DNA of 43,487 nt from CAYVTZ01 sp964454685 (GTDB lineage Bacteria; Bacillota; Clostridia; Christensenellales; Christensenellaceae). The position numbers were made by a program, and so were the translations under genes. The notes under the pieces were generated by a model that made no database searches, was not told the DNA's origin, and worked only from the letters and a program-made list of their open reading frames with translations. This document shows positions 8,731 through 17,262 of this stretch, piece after piece. The DNA is taken from the NCBI GenBank assembly GCA_964454685.1, contig CAYVTZ010000025.1, forward strand, positions 1-43,487, in the 5' to 3' direction. Within the stretch, counting starts at the first letter, position 1. Each line of letters begins with the position of its first letter.

Positions 8731-9981
8731 ATGGGCATGACAATGACACAAAAGATTCTGGCGAAGCACGCCGGAGTAGAGCGGGTGGAAGCTGGACAGC
8801 TGGTGGCGGTCTCGCTGGATATGGTCTTAGCGAATGACATCACGGCACCCGTGGGAATCAAAGAATTTAACAAAACAGGGCGCAGCGTGTTTGACAAAAA
8901 CAAAATTGCGCTGGTGATGGATCACTTCACCCCCAACAAGGACATTAAAGCGGCGCAGCAATGTAAGCTGGTGCGGGAGTTTGCCGCGAAGCATGGCATT
9001 GTGAATTTTTTCGACGTGGGGGAAATGGGTATCGAGCATGCCCTGCTGCCTGAAAAAGGGTTGGTGACCGCAGGAAATGTGGTGATTGGCGCTGATTCGC
9101 ACACTTGCACCTACGGCGCACTGGGTGCATTTTCCACGGGCGTAGGCTCTACGGACATGGCGTGTGGCATGGCGACAGGAAAGACATGGCTGAAAGTGCC
9201 GACGGCAATTCGCTTTGAACTTTCCGGATCATTAGGTGAAAATATAAGCGGAAAAGATGTGATTTTGCACATTATCGGCATGATTGGCGTGGACGGAGCG
9301 CTGTACCAGTCTATGGAGTTTGGCGGTGAGGGGCTTGCCTCGCTGACGATGGATGATCGCTTTTGCATTGCGAATATGGCGATCGAGGCAGGCGCGAAAA
9401 ATGGCATCTTTGAAGTGGATGAGCAAACGCTGGCATACATCAACGCTCATTCCAAGTTGCCGTATGAAGTGTTTTGTGCGGATGAGGACGCGGTGTATGA
9501 GCGAGTGATTTCGCTGAACCTTTCTGAGATCAAACATACGGTTTCCTTCCCGCATCTGCCGGAAAACACCAAAACCACAGATGAGATTACAGAGGACATA
9601 CGCATTGATCAAGTGGTAATTGGGTCCTGCACCAACGGACGTATCAGCGACTTGCGTGCCGCAGCAAAGATTTTGAGCGGCAAGCATGTTGCGCCGCATG
9701 TGCGTACAATCATTTTTCCCGCAACACAGGCAATTTATTTGCAGGCCATGGAGGAGGGCTTAATCAAAACTTTCATTGAGTCCGGCTGTGCGGTTTCAAC
9801 ACCGACCTGCGGCCCGTGTTTGGGGGGGCACTGCGGCATTCTTGCAGAAGGGGAGCGCGCAGTGGCAACGACAAACCGCAATTTTGTGGGCAGAATGGGG
9901 CACGTGGAATCGGAAGTGTATCTGGCTAGCCCGGAGGTAGCGGCGGCAAGTGCAATCGCGGGAAAGATTGCTGCACCGTAA
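8731..9981 (+). CDS. leuC: 3-isopropylmalate/citramalate dehydratase, large subunit
   Basis: Aconitase-family [4Fe-4S] isomerase subunit that acts with LeuD on 2-isopropylmalate and, by the shared route, on citramalate. From ATG 8731 the protein has 416 residues, the length of the shorter LeuC type found in archaea and many anaerobes. Cluster ligands lie in GSCTNGR near residue 300 and CGPCLGGHCG near 360-363. An in-frame TTG at 8701 precedes the ribosome binding site GAGGT (8719-8723), so 8731 is preferred; ATG 8737 is a possible alternative. The 121-bp gap to cimA has no clear terminator. Confidence 0.93.
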   Translation: MGMTMTQKILAKHAGVERVEAGQLVAVSLDMVLANDITAPVGIKEFNKTGRSVFDKNKIALVMDHFTPNKDIKAAQQCKLVREFAAKHGIVNFFDVGEMGIEHALLPEKGLVTAGNVVIGADSHTCTYGALGAFSTGVGSTDMACGMATGKTWLKVPTAIRFELSGSLGENISGKDVILHIIGMIGVDGALYQSMEFGGEGLASLTMDDRFCIANMAIEAGAKNGIFEVDEQTLAYINAHSKLPYEVFCADEDAVYERVISLNLSEIKHTVSFPHLPENTKTTDEITEDIRIDQVVIGSCTNGRISDLRAAAKILSGKHVAPHVRTIIFPATQAIYLQAMEEGLIKTFIESGCAVSTPTCGPCLGGHCGILAEGERAVATTNRNFVGRMGHVESEVYLASPEVAAASAIAGKIAAP

Positions 9982-10102
9982 GCGATTGTGCGTCAAGTTA
10001 TTTGCATAATATATAAAAATAGTATGATATTATGTAGCTATTTTAACAATATATGAAAATATTGAAAGCAAACAATAATATCTCGGCTGAAGGAGAAAAA
10101 GC
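9982..10102 (+). other. AT-rich leuC-leuD spacer with two small hairpins
   Basis: This 121-bp gap is much richer in A+T than the genes around it. AAAATAG (10016-10022) can pair with CTATTTT (10038-10044), and CAATAT (10047-10052) with ATATTG (10059-10064). Neither hairpin is followed by a good T-run. A weak internal promoter or an mRNA-stability element separating leuC from leuD is possible but not demonstrated. Confidence 0.35.
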
Positions 10103-10594
10103 ATGAATGTAAAAGGAACTGTAATTAAATATGGAGATAATATAGACACAGATGTGATTATCCCTGCGCGCTATTTGAACACTTCTGATCCTGCGGAACT
10201 GGCTGCGCACTGCATGGAGGACATTGACACGACTTTTGCGACTCGCGTTAAGGACGGCGACATTATGGTGGCGACGCGTAACTTTGGATGTGGTTCGTCA
10301 CGCGAACACGCGCCCATTGCAATCAAGGCTTCGGGGATTTCCTGCGTGATTGCGTCCAGCTTTGCGCGGATTTTCTACCGCAATGCAATTAACATCGGCT
10401 TGCCAATTTTGGAATGCGAGGAAGCGGCAAATGCGATTGCGGAGGGGGACGTGGTATCCGTTGACTTTGAATCGGGAGAGATTGTGGACGAGACGACGGG
10501 CAAACGGTTTACGGCGCAGCCATTCCCGCCTTTTATTCAAGAGATCATCGCGTCGGGTGGTCTTGTGGAAGCGGTGAAGGAAGGGAAGATTTAA
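10103..10594 (+). CDS. leuD: 3-isopropylmalate/citramalate dehydratase, small subunit
   Basis: Swivelling-domain partner of LeuC. The 163-residue protein shows DTDVIIPARYLNT near the N-terminus and the substrate-loop motif NFGCGSSREHAP near residues 58-69, both standard for the short LeuD type that pairs with the short LeuC. The start has AAGGAG shortly upstream. It is the last gene of the operon and is followed 57 bp later by a strong terminator. leuB, which would complete the leucine pathway, is not adjacent. Confidence 0.93.
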   Translation: MNVKGTVIKYGDNIDTDVIIPARYLNTSDPAELAAHCMEDIDTTFATRVKDGDIMVATRNFGCGSSREHAPIAIKASGISCVIASSFARIFYRNAINIGLPILECEEAANAIAEGDVVSVDFESGEIVDETTGKRFTAQPFPPFIQEIIASGGLVEAVKEGKI

Positions 10595-10651
10595 AGCGGC
10601 AGAACGAATTTCCACAAGCGATTGCTTGGGCAAATATGCGTTTGTTAAAAG

Positions 10652-10684
10652 AAAAAATCCGCAATTTAAAAATTGCGGATTTTT
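10652..10684. terminator. Bidirectional terminator after leuD
   Basis: ATCCGCAATTT (10657-10667) pairs with AAATTGCGGAT (10670-10680), flanked by A-run and T-run on either side, so it can serve leuD on the + strand and the convergent HD-domain gene on the - strand. Confidence 0.85.
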
Positions 10685-10727
10685 GCGCATTATATACAAA
10701 CATTAACAGAAATGCTCGGTTTTTTTA

Positions 10728-11330
10728 TTATGTTGCAAAATATGTTGCGTACATATCCGCGATGGCGAGTGCGGGGGCGAGAGGATAACGGTCGAACGCA
10801 GCAGCCTGTGCCATGCCGCCGACATAGCCGCGCGCGGCATCATCATAGCCGCTCATGTGCCAACGGATTGCCATTGCCTCGTCATCTGTAAGCCGCATGT
10901 GTTTTGCAACGAGGTAAAGTGACTTTTCGCCGTGCCCCATAGGGAAGGTATCCTCAATGGCGAAACTCTCTTCTTCCTCCCAGCGTTTTTCTCCGGGGAT
11001 TTTAACATTGCGGATGCGTTTGATATAAAAATTAACTTTGCACACATCATGCAATAATCCTGCGACAATAAGCGATTCTTCACCTAAATTGGGAATCGTT
11101 TTACTGAAATTCTTCAGCAGCTTATAGACATTCAGACTATGCAGCAACAATCCGCCCTCAAAGCTGCCATGTTTATTTGTGCTGGCGGGAGCGATGAAGA
11201 AGTCGGTCTCATCGCACAACCAAGCTGTGAGCGCATCCATGCCATCGCGTTTGACTTTGCCGAGTAGATCTAAAAAATCCTTTTTGCTTTCTTCCAACTG
11301 CTGTGCTGGAATGGAAGGGACTGTTTTCAT
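10728..11330 (-). CDS. HD-domain protein, putative phosphohydrolase
   Basis: A 200-residue soluble protein with the HD superfamily metal motifs in order: an early His in GLLLHSLNV near residue 64, the HD pair in GLLHDVCKV near residue 94, a His in MGHGEKS, a His in IRWHMSGYD, and an Asp in ALAIADMYA near the C-terminus. Related proteins hydrolyse nucleotides or phosphodiesters, but the substrate cannot be read from the sequence. The start is supported by GAGGAG upstream. It faces the leuD terminator and is divergent from the acyl-CoA synthetase gene. No partner gene indicates its role. Confidence 0.8.
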   Translation of the reverse strand: MKTVPSIPAQQLEESKKDFLDLLGKVKRDGMDALTAWLCDETDFFIAPASTNKHGSFEGGLLLHSLNVYKLLKNFSKTIPNLGEESLIVAGLLHDVCKVNFYIKRIRNVKIPGEKRWEEEESFAIEDTFPMGHGEKSLYLVAKHMRLTDDEAMAIRWHMSGYDDAARGYVGGMAQAAAFDRYPLAPALAIADMYATYFAT

Positions 11331-11461
11331 GTTTGGTTTCTCCTCACTGAATTGACCGTACTTGCAACACGGTGCTCTTTTCTTATTGTACGCATGATAA
11401 GATGTTCCGTCTATCTTTTTTTGAAAAAAAAGCGAAAATACTGTCTGGCATTTGTAAAGTG

Positions 11462-11470
11462 TGATATAAT
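11462..11470 (+). promoter_or_regulatory. Extended -10 promoter of the acyl-CoA synthetase gene
   Basis: TG-A-TATAAT at 11462-11470 is a perfect extended -10 element, with only a poor -35 match (TGTCTG, 11442-11447) 17 bp upstream. The start codon lies about 39 nt downstream. Confidence 0.6.
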
Positions 11471-11508
11471 ACTAGTTGAATTTTTTACGAAATAAGGAAG
11501 AAACTAAC

Positions 11509-13152
11509 ATGCCGATTACTGAAATTTTGACGCGCAATGCGCAGCAATACGGAGACGATACCGCTTTGGTGGAGTTGAACCCCGAACTGGATCATAAGCG
11601 TGGAGTGACTTGGCGCGATTATGAGCTGGTGGAGCCGAAAGCGTATGGACGGCATCGCAGAGAGATGTCGTGGAGAGAATTTGACGATTCGGCGAATCGT
11701 TTTGCAAATTTATTGATGAGCAAAGGGATTAAGAAGGGCGACCGCGTTGCGGTGCTGCTCATGAACTGCTTGGAATGGCTGCCTATTTATTTTGGAATTT
11801 TGAGGACGGGTGCGCTTGCCGTGCCGCTGAACTTTCGCTATACAGCAGATGAGATTGAGTACTGCCTGCGGCTTTCGCAATCGGACGCGCTGGTGTTTGG
11901 TCCTGAATTTGTCGGGCGTGTGGAATTGATTTACGATCAGATTCCGCATATGAAGGACTTGTTTTTTGTGGGGCAAGATTGTCCGGCGTTTGCGGACAGC
12001 TATCACGATTATGACGAGCAGATGTCTGTGCAATGCACCGATGCGCCGGACATTGTTTTAGCGGATGAGGACGACGCGGCGATTTATTTTTCCTCCGGCA
12101 CGACCGGATTTCCCAAGGCGATTTTGCATGATCATGCGAACCTGATGGCATCCTGCGCGACAGAGCAGAACCATCACGGGCAGACGCGTGAGGATAACTT
12201 CTTGTGCATTCCGCCGCTGTATCATACGGGTGCGAAGATGCACTGGTTTGGCAGCTTTTTGGTGGGCGGAAAGGCGGTGCTTTTGCGTGGAGCGAAGCCG
12301 GAATGGATTGTGAAAGCGATTTCGGATGAGCAGGCAACCATTGTCTGGCTGCTGGTGCCGTGGGCGCAGGACATTCTGGACGCGATTGATCGCGGAGACA
12401 TTGAATTAGAGAACTATCAGTTGGATCAACTGCGTTTGATGCACATTGGCGCACAACCTGTGCCGCCAAGCTTGGTGCGCAGATGGAAAGAATATTTCCC
12501 GCATCATCAATACGACACGAACTATGGGCTTTCCGAGTCGATTGGCCCCGGATGTGTACATTTGGGCGTGGAGAACATCCACAAGGTTGGCGCGATCGGC
12601 GTGCCGGGATATGGTTGGGAAGTGAAGATCGTGGATGAAAACGGTGAGGTGGTAAAGCAGGGCGATGTAGGCGAGCTGTGCGTGAAGGGCAAGGGCGTGA
12701 TGAAGTGCTACCTGAATGATAAGGAAGCGACGGACGCGGTGCTTAAAAACGGATGGTTGCACACGGGTGACATGGCGCGTCAGGATGACGATGGTTTTAT
12801 CTTCCTTGTGGATCGCAAAAAGGATGTGATTATCTCCGGCGGAGAAAACATTTATCCGGTTCAGATTGAAGATTTTTTGAGAGGGCACAATGCCATTAAG
12901 GATGTCGCGGTGATTGGTGTTGCAGATGCGCGGCTGGGGGAAATTGCGCTGGCTGTGATCGAGGTGAAACCGGGCATGACGTTGAGTGAGGAAGAAGTCA
13001 ACGAATTTTGTCATGCGCTACCGCGATACAAAAGACCGCGGAAAATCGTGTTTGCTGAGGTGCCGCGTAACCCCACGGGCAAGATTGAGAAGCCGAAATT
13101 GCGTGAAATCTATGCACATGGCAGTGTGGTGGCGGAGCAGATCAGCCACTAA
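11509..13152 (+). CDS. AMP-forming acyl-CoA synthetase (class I adenylate-forming enzyme)
   Basis: A 547-residue ANL-superfamily enzyme that would activate a carboxylic acid with ATP and transfer it to CoA. Visible motifs: the phosphate loop FSSGTTGFPK near residue 194, YGLSES (A5), LHTGDMARQDDDGF and VDRKKDVIISGGENIYP (A7-A8), and PTGKIEKPKLR with the catalytic Lys (A10). Substrate specificity cannot be assigned; family members act on short to long fatty acids or aryl acids. The ATG at 11509 with AAGGAAG upstream is preferred to an in-frame TTG at 11476. The N-terminal insert around residues 18-48 (HKRGVTWRDYELVEPK) repeats a WRxYE/WREF-like phrase and is unusual. Confidence 0.88.
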   Translation: MPITEILTRNAQQYGDDTALVELNPELDHKRGVTWRDYELVEPKAYGRHRREMSWREFDDSANRFANLLMSKGIKKGDRVAVLLMNCLEWLPIYFGILRTGALAVPLNFRYTADEIEYCLRLSQSDALVFGPEFVGRVELIYDQIPHMKDLFFVGQDCPAFADSYHDYDEQMSVQCTDAPDIVLADEDDAAIYFSSGTTGFPKAILHDHANLMASCATEQNHHGQTREDNFLCIPPLYHTGAKMHWFGSFLVGGKAVLLRGAKPEWIVKAISDEQATIVWLLVPWAQDILDAIDRGDIELENYQLDQLRLMHIGAQPVPPSLVRRWKEYFPHHQYDTNYGLSESIGPGCVHLGVENIHKVGAIGVPGYGWEVKIVDENGEVVKQGDVGELCVKGKGVMKCYLNDKEATDAVLKNGWLHTGDMARQDDDGFIFLVDRKKDVIISGGENIYPVQIEDFLRGHNAIKDVAVIGVADARLGEIALAVIEVKPGMTLSEEEVNEFCHALPRYKRPRKIVFAEVPRNPTGKIEKPKLREIYAHGSVVAEQISH

Positions 13153-13202
13153 TCAAGGTATAGCAAGAATGCCATAAAATGGCTTTGTGTCAAGGAAAAC
13201 AA

Positions 13203-13235
13203 AAGCGTATTACTTAATGTAATACGCTTATTTTT
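13203..13235 (+). terminator. Terminator after the acyl-CoA synthetase gene
   Basis: A perfect 11-bp stem, AAGCGTATTAC (13203-13213) with GTAATACGCTT (13219-13229), loop TTAAT, followed by ATTTTT. Confidence 0.85.
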
Positions 13236-13302
13236 AGCTTTGAGACAACTAAGATAGGGGTATGACAAATAAAATGGCACAGGCGGAGGAGTGCGAAAAG
13301 TT

Positions 13303-13331
13303 TTGAAGCCGACTGAAAATTATGGTATACT
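13303..13331 (+). promoter_or_regulatory. Promoter of deoD
   Basis: TTGAAG (13303-13308), a 17-bp spacer and TATACT (13326-13331) preceded by TG-G as in extended -10 promoters. The start codon lies about 63 nt downstream of the predicted transcription start. Confidence 0.65.
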
Positions 13332-13400
13332 GCTGCTATGGACGGCATCGTGAGTTGCCGTAAAACGGACTAGAAATCAGCAAAGGATGGTAAGATACGG

Positions 13401-14102
13401 ATGTCATTATTTATTGGAGCGGAAAGTGGTCAGATCGCAAAGACGGTGATTATGCCCGGTGACCCGAAGCGCGCAAAATTTATTGCGGATACATTCCTTG
13501 AGAATGTGGAGCAGGTAAGCGATATTCGCGGGATTCCGGCATACACGGGAACGTATCAGGGAAAGCGAGTTACGACGATGGCAAGCGGCATGGGCGTGCC
13601 GTCGATGGGGATTTACTCGCACGACTTATATAATTTTTATGATGTGGAGAACATCATCCGTGTGGGCACCTGCGGCGGGATTCATCCCGATCTGCATATC
13701 CGTGACGTTGTGATTGCTCAGGCGTCCTGCACGATCACAAATTTTTTGATGCAGTTTCGGCTGCCAGGCACATTTGCGCCTATTGCGGATTTTGAGCTGT
13801 TGCGTGATGCTGCGGCAAAATGTGCGGAAATGGGACTGAATTACAAAGTTGGGAATATGTATTGCTCGGACTTCTTCTATGATGATGCGCAGAGCCTTGC
13901 GGAATGGCGCAAAATGGGCGTTTTGGCGGTGGAGATGGAAAGTGCGGGTCTTTATGCGAATGCGGCGCGTTTTGGCAAAAAGGCGCTGACCATTTGCACG
14001 GTTTCGGATTGTCCGCTTGCCGGCGAATTTTCCACGGCAGACGAGTGCGAGCGCACTTTTACGGACATGATGCAAGTGGCGCTGGAGATTGCCAGAGCAT
14101 AA
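13401..14102 (+). CDS. deoD: Purine nucleoside phosphorylase, DeoD type
   Basis: Hexameric-type PNP that splits purine (deoxy)nucleosides with phosphate, serving nucleoside salvage in the cytosol. The 233-residue protein has the family landmarks VIMPGDPKRAK near residue 18, the phosphate-site segment VGTCGGIHPD near 90, the ribose-binding VEMESAGLYA near 180, and an Asp in TVSDCPLAGE near 205 corresponding to the catalytic Asp of E. coli DeoD. Ribosome binding site AGGATGG is somewhat distant from the ATG. It is monocistronic, between a terminator and a convergent hairpin. A uridine phosphorylase-like gene lies about 20 kb downstream but is not linked. Confidence 0.93.
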   Translation: MSLFIGAESGQIAKTVIMPGDPKRAKFIADTFLENVEQVSDIRGIPAYTGTYQGKRVTTMASGMGVPSMGIYSHDLYNFYDVENIIRVGTCGGIHPDLHIRDVVIAQASCTITNFLMQFRLPGTFAPIADFELLRDAAAKCAEMGLNYKVGNMYCSDFFYDDAQSLAEWRKMGVLAVEMESAGLYANAARFGKKALTICTVSDCPLAGEFSTADECERTFTDMMQVALEIARA

Positions 14103-14115
14103 CGATTGCAAAACA

Positions 14116-14152
14116 AAATTCCTGCGGCAACCGGCGTTTGCAGCAGGAATTT
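14116..14152. terminator. Hairpin between convergent deoD and asrC
   Basis: AAATTCCTGC (14116-14125) pairs with GCAGGAATTT (14143-14152), ten perfect pairs with a 17-base loop. T-runs on either side are short, so termination strength is uncertain, but the position between convergent genes fits a shared terminator. Confidence 0.55.
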
Positions 14153-14238
14153 AAGAAAGAACCTGCGGCAGTGTGTGGCATGTCTGCTGCAAGAATGAGT
14201 TGGCGTTTGATCGTTTACTTTGCTTAATGCGCAGTGCA

Positions 14239-15207
14239 TCATTCGGAGTAATGTTTGCCACTCCAATAGACGACTTCGCGCACTTTGGCATACTGCGGAA
14301 GTGTGACGTCGAGTAGCGCCCATTTTTTCCATTCTGTAAATCCGGTGCGGTCAATGATATAGCCAATGTGTTCTTTGCCGCCGGGGGCGGCGGGGTTGAT
14401 ATACTTTTTTACAAAGCGATAGGTGTTGAGGATGATCGCCAGGATGGCGGGCTCATCTGCCCACTTGATGAAATCCTCGCCCATGCGCGGATTTTTTTTG
14501 CCTGTGCGCCCCATCAAAGTCAGACGGTAATATTGCTCGCGGCTGCGCGTCCATGCGCGAGTCGGGCAGTTGATGACGCATTCTCCGCAGCCGATACATT
14601 TTTCATGGCTTCGCTGCACCTTATAGTTTACCGCCGAAAGCGCTTCAACAGATTTGTTGCGGCATGCTTTCACGCACGCGCCGCAGCTTACGCAGCGCTC
14701 TGAATCGTATTGCGGCATGGTCATACCCATTATGCCAAAGTCGTGCATACGCACTTTGGCGCAGTCGTTGGGGCAGCCGGTGAGCGCAATTTTAAAATGC
14801 AGATCGTTGGGGAACACGGCGTGTTCTAACCGCTGTGCGAGCGCGGTGGTATCATAACAGGCATAAGGACAAACGCGGTTGCCGATGCAAGCCGTGATGT
14901 TTCGTGTACCCGAAGCAGGGTATCCGTTGCCGGTGGCATCGTGATTGATGCCCATGCCTTCAATCAGCGGCTGGAGCAGCGCATTGACCTTTGCGATATC
15001 TTCAAACGGGATATCGGGGATTTCAAAGCCCTGTCGGCTGGTGAGATGCAAAGTGCCATTGCCATACTGCTGTGCGATTGCGGCAAGTTGACCAAGCAAC
15101 TTTGCATCCAGATGCCCGCCGGGTACGCGGATGCGCGAGGCGGTTAAATATCGTTTCTTGGTGACGCGAAATGCGTTCTTTTTTAATTGTTTGACTTGCA
15201 TATCCAT
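14239..15207 (-). CDS. asrC: Anaerobic sulfite reductase subunit C (siroheme catalytic subunit)
   Basis: Catalytic subunit of the dissimilatory-type Asr complex that reduces sulfite to sulfide. The 322-residue protein contains the siroheme-[4Fe-4S] ligand pattern CX5C (Cys107, Cys113) and CX3C (Cys145, Cys149), with a ferredoxin domain inserted after it: Cys172, 175, 178, 182 and Cys204, 207, 210, 214 for two [4Fe-4S] clusters. The ATG at 15207 with GAGAGGTG upstream is preferred; longer upstream frames overlap asrB and add a Cys/Arg-rich stretch foreign to the family. It lies 11 bp after asrB, as the last gene of asrABC. Confidence 0.93.
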   Translation of the reverse strand: MDMQVKQLKKNAFRVTKKRYLTASRIRVPGGHLDAKLLGQLAAIAQQYGNGTLHLTSRQGFEIPDIPFEDIAKVNALLQPLIEGMGINHDATGNGYPASGTRNITACIGNRVCPYACYDTTALAQRLEHAVFPNDLHFKIALTGCPNDCAKVRMHDFGIMGMTMPQYDSERCVSCGACVKACRNKSVEALSAVNYKVQRSHEKCIGCGECVINCPTRAWTRSREQYYRLTLMGRTGKKNPRMGEDFIKWADEPAILAIILNTYRFVKKYINPAAPGGKEHIGYIIDRTGFTEWKKWALLDVTLPQYAKVREVVYWSGKHYSE

Positions 15208-15218
15208 GATTGCACCTC

Positions 15219-16013
15219 TCAATCGATCAACGTTTTGCCTTTGGTATAGGGAAACACGGGTCCATCCAGACACACGTATGTGTCGTCGATTTTGCAATGC
15301 CCGCATTTGCCGATGCCGCAGCACATTTTACGCTCAAAGGAAACCCAGATGTTTTCCTCACAAAATCCTGCTTCCAGCAGACCTTTGGTGGAGAAGTGCA
15401 TCATTATATGAGGCCCTACCACGATGGCGACGGCATCCTGCTTGTCTTGTATGTGCAGCTGCGGAATGAACTCTGTTACCAGACCGATGTTGCACGACAC
15501 ATCGCCGTCGGCGCAATCGACCGTCAAAATCACATCCATGGATTGTTTCCAGCGCCCGAAATCCTCTAAGAACAGGATGTCCGCAGGGGTTTTGAAACCC
15601 GCGACAAGCGTCATGCTACGCAATTCGCCGGGATGATGCGCGAAATGATCGACCACTGCTCGAACGGGGGAAAGACCGGTGCCGCCTGCGATGACAACCA
15701 GCTCCTTGCCTGCATAATCAGAGATTTCAAAACCGTTGCCGTATGGCCCGCGCAAAAAAAGGGTGCTTCCTTCGTAATGCTCGAAAATCTCATCCGTTAC
15801 TTTGCCTACGCGCCGGATGGTAAAGTCAACCGTGCCTAGGCTGATTCCACTGACAGAGATGGGGGCTTCGCCATATTTGGGGAGCGAAACCTCGAAGAAC
15901 TGTCCGGGCTTGACATCCCCGTGATATTCCATACGGAACGTATATTCAATATCGGTGTGGCGCGTTACTTGAAGTACGCGGGAGGAAAACGGAATATATT
16001 CATTATTTGCCAT
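15219..16013 (-). CDS. asrB: Anaerobic sulfite reductase subunit B (FAD/NAD oxidoreductase)
   Basis: Electron-input subunit, related to ferredoxin-NAD reductases and dihydroorotate dehydrogenase electron transfer subunits. The 264 residues show an FAD-binding barrel (EAPISVSG near 49-56), a nucleotide-binding motif GGTGLSPVRA at 110-119, and a C-terminal [2Fe-2S] cluster site with Cys232, Cys237, Cys240 and Cys248. It would pass electrons from NADH to AsrA and AsrC. Its start overlaps the end of asrA by 11 bp, which implies translational coupling. Confidence 0.93.
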   Translation of the reverse strand: MANNEYIPFSSRVLQVTRHTDIEYTFRMEYHGDVKPGQFFEVSLPKYGEAPISVSGISLGTVDFTIRRVGKVTDEIFEHYEGSTLFLRGPYGNGFEISDYAGKELVVIAGGTGLSPVRAVVDHFAHHPGELRSMTLVAGFKTPADILFLEDFGRWKQSMDVILTVDCADGDVSCNIGLVTEFIPQLHIQDKQDAVAIVVGPHIMMHFSTKGLLEAGFCEENIWVSFERKMCCGIGKCGHCKIDDTYVCLDGPVFPYTKGKTLID

Positions 16014-17013
16014 GACGCGCCTCCTCAGCTGTCAAGCGATTGATACAGTGCGAAAAAGAAATATATTCGGGACAGACATCATCACAACGCCCGCAGCCGA
16101 CACACATATGGTAGCCGAATCGCTTTGCGTAGTCGTAGACTTTGTGCAGCACTTTGAACCGCATGCGTTGTCCGTTAACCTGACGATAGCTGCCGCCGCC
16201 TGCAACATCCGCAAATCCGTCTACCACACAGGAGGCATGCACCCGACGACGTTCGCCTGCTTTGCCGTTGTCTGTGTAGCTGATATCCTGCATGGTAAAG
16301 CAGGTACAGGTGGGGCAGGAGAAATTGCAGCGTCCACAGTTAATACAACGGGCGTCATACTCGTTCCACAATTCAGCGCGAAACATTTCGGGAGAAACAG
16401 ACGGCGGAATCTGCACCTGTACTGCTGTTTGCGTTACAGAATCCGGAACGACTTCCCGCTCTTCCAGAGAGGCGAGCTGAAATGCGGCATTCCACGCAGA
16501 AAGCTTGTTGTCAACGAGCACACCATCCGGCGTAACCTTGAGATAAGCATCGTAATCAGAGGAGCGATTGGTATTCATATCGACGCAGAAGCAGTTGCGA
16601 AAGGGAGCGCTGCACCCCATCAGAATAAAGCGTGTATTTGCGCGGCGGCGGGCATAATAGTAGTCCGGCTCGCCATTGTGCAGATAGATTTCATCCATGC
16701 GGCGCAGTGCGTGTAAATCGCAGCTCCTGAGGAAAATGATGGTTTCCTGAGCGACGTAATCCGCCTCCTTCACGCTGTCCTCAGTGAAGAAAAACAGCGT
16801 TTCGCAGAGGGGGAGAAATGCTTCCTTAAAGGAGAAGGAAGATTTTTCCTCAAACTCAATCTCATCGAGAGTCTGAATGTTGGCATAACGAATGCAGTCT
16901 TGACCGGAAAATTCACTTTGGCCGGGATGCCTCACCGGCGCAAAAATGACTGCACTTGACATCCAGTCATGCAAAATATCATTCATGCGGTTCTTGCTTA
17001 AGATGTAGCCCAT
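16003..17013 (-). CDS. asrA: Anaerobic sulfite reductase subunit A (iron-sulfur subunit)
   Basis: Fe-S electron-transfer subunit of the Asr complex. The 336-residue protein has two ferredoxin-like cluster motifs near the C-terminus, CINCGRCNFSCPTC (about residues 229-242) and CVGCGRCDDVCPEY (about 307-320), after an N-terminal domain shared with hydrogenase beta-type subunits (LRSCDLHALRRMDEIYL). First gene of asrABC, with a purine-rich GGGAA ribosome binding site. A promoter and a 14-bp palindrome lie upstream at 17117-17158. Confidence 0.93.
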   Translation of the reverse strand: MGYILSKNRMNDILHDWMSSAVIFAPVRHPGQSEFSGQDCIRYANIQTLDEIEFEEKSSFSFKEAFLPLCETLFFFTEDSVKEADYVAQETIIFLRSCDLHALRRMDEIYLHNGEPDYYYARRRANTRFILMGCSAPFRNCFCVDMNTNRSSDYDAYLKVTPDGVLVDNKLSAWNAAFQLASLEEREVVPDSVTQTAVQVQIPPSVSPEMFRAELWNEYDARCINCGRCNFSCPTCTCFTMQDISYTDNGKAGERRRVHASCVVDGFADVAGGGSYRQVNGQRMRFKVLHKVYDYAKRFGYHMCVGCGRCDDVCPEYISFSHCINRLTAEEARHGK

Positions 17014-17116
17014 TTCAATTCCCTTTCTTTGCAGAGATGCGATGTGGACGCATGGAGCATTGACATGATGCAGTTACAAAACGCCCGACGGGCACCCATG
17101 AGTTGCTTTTACAGAC

Positions 17117-17145
17117 ATTGTAACGCAGCAAGCGCACGGTTTCAG
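17117..17145 (-). promoter_or_regulatory. Predicted asrABC promoter
   Basis: Reading on the - strand, CTGAAA (17145-17140) and TACAAT (17122-17117) are separated by 17 bp. The weak -35 box is what an activator-dependent promoter would show. Predicted transcription start about 17110. Confidence 0.5.
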
Positions 17146-17158
17146 TTGTATTTACAAC
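17145..17158. promoter_or_regulatory. Palindrome GTTGTATTTACAAC, candidate Crp/Fnr-type activator site
   Basis: A perfect inverted repeat, GTTGTA-TT-TACAAC. Its centre lies about 41.5 bp upstream of the transcription start predicted from the -10 box, the position of class II Crp/Fnr activator sites. The half-site spacing (five bases, four, five) also resembles FNR-type boxes, though the bases differ. Confidence 0.5.
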
Positions 17159-17262
17159 GAAAAAGTGTTGTTTTTGCCGGAATAAACCATGGCAAACGCC
17201 GGAATTTCTCGCATGAAATCTCGTTGCTAATGAATATTATTGGTGCAGAGGGAATTTAATGG

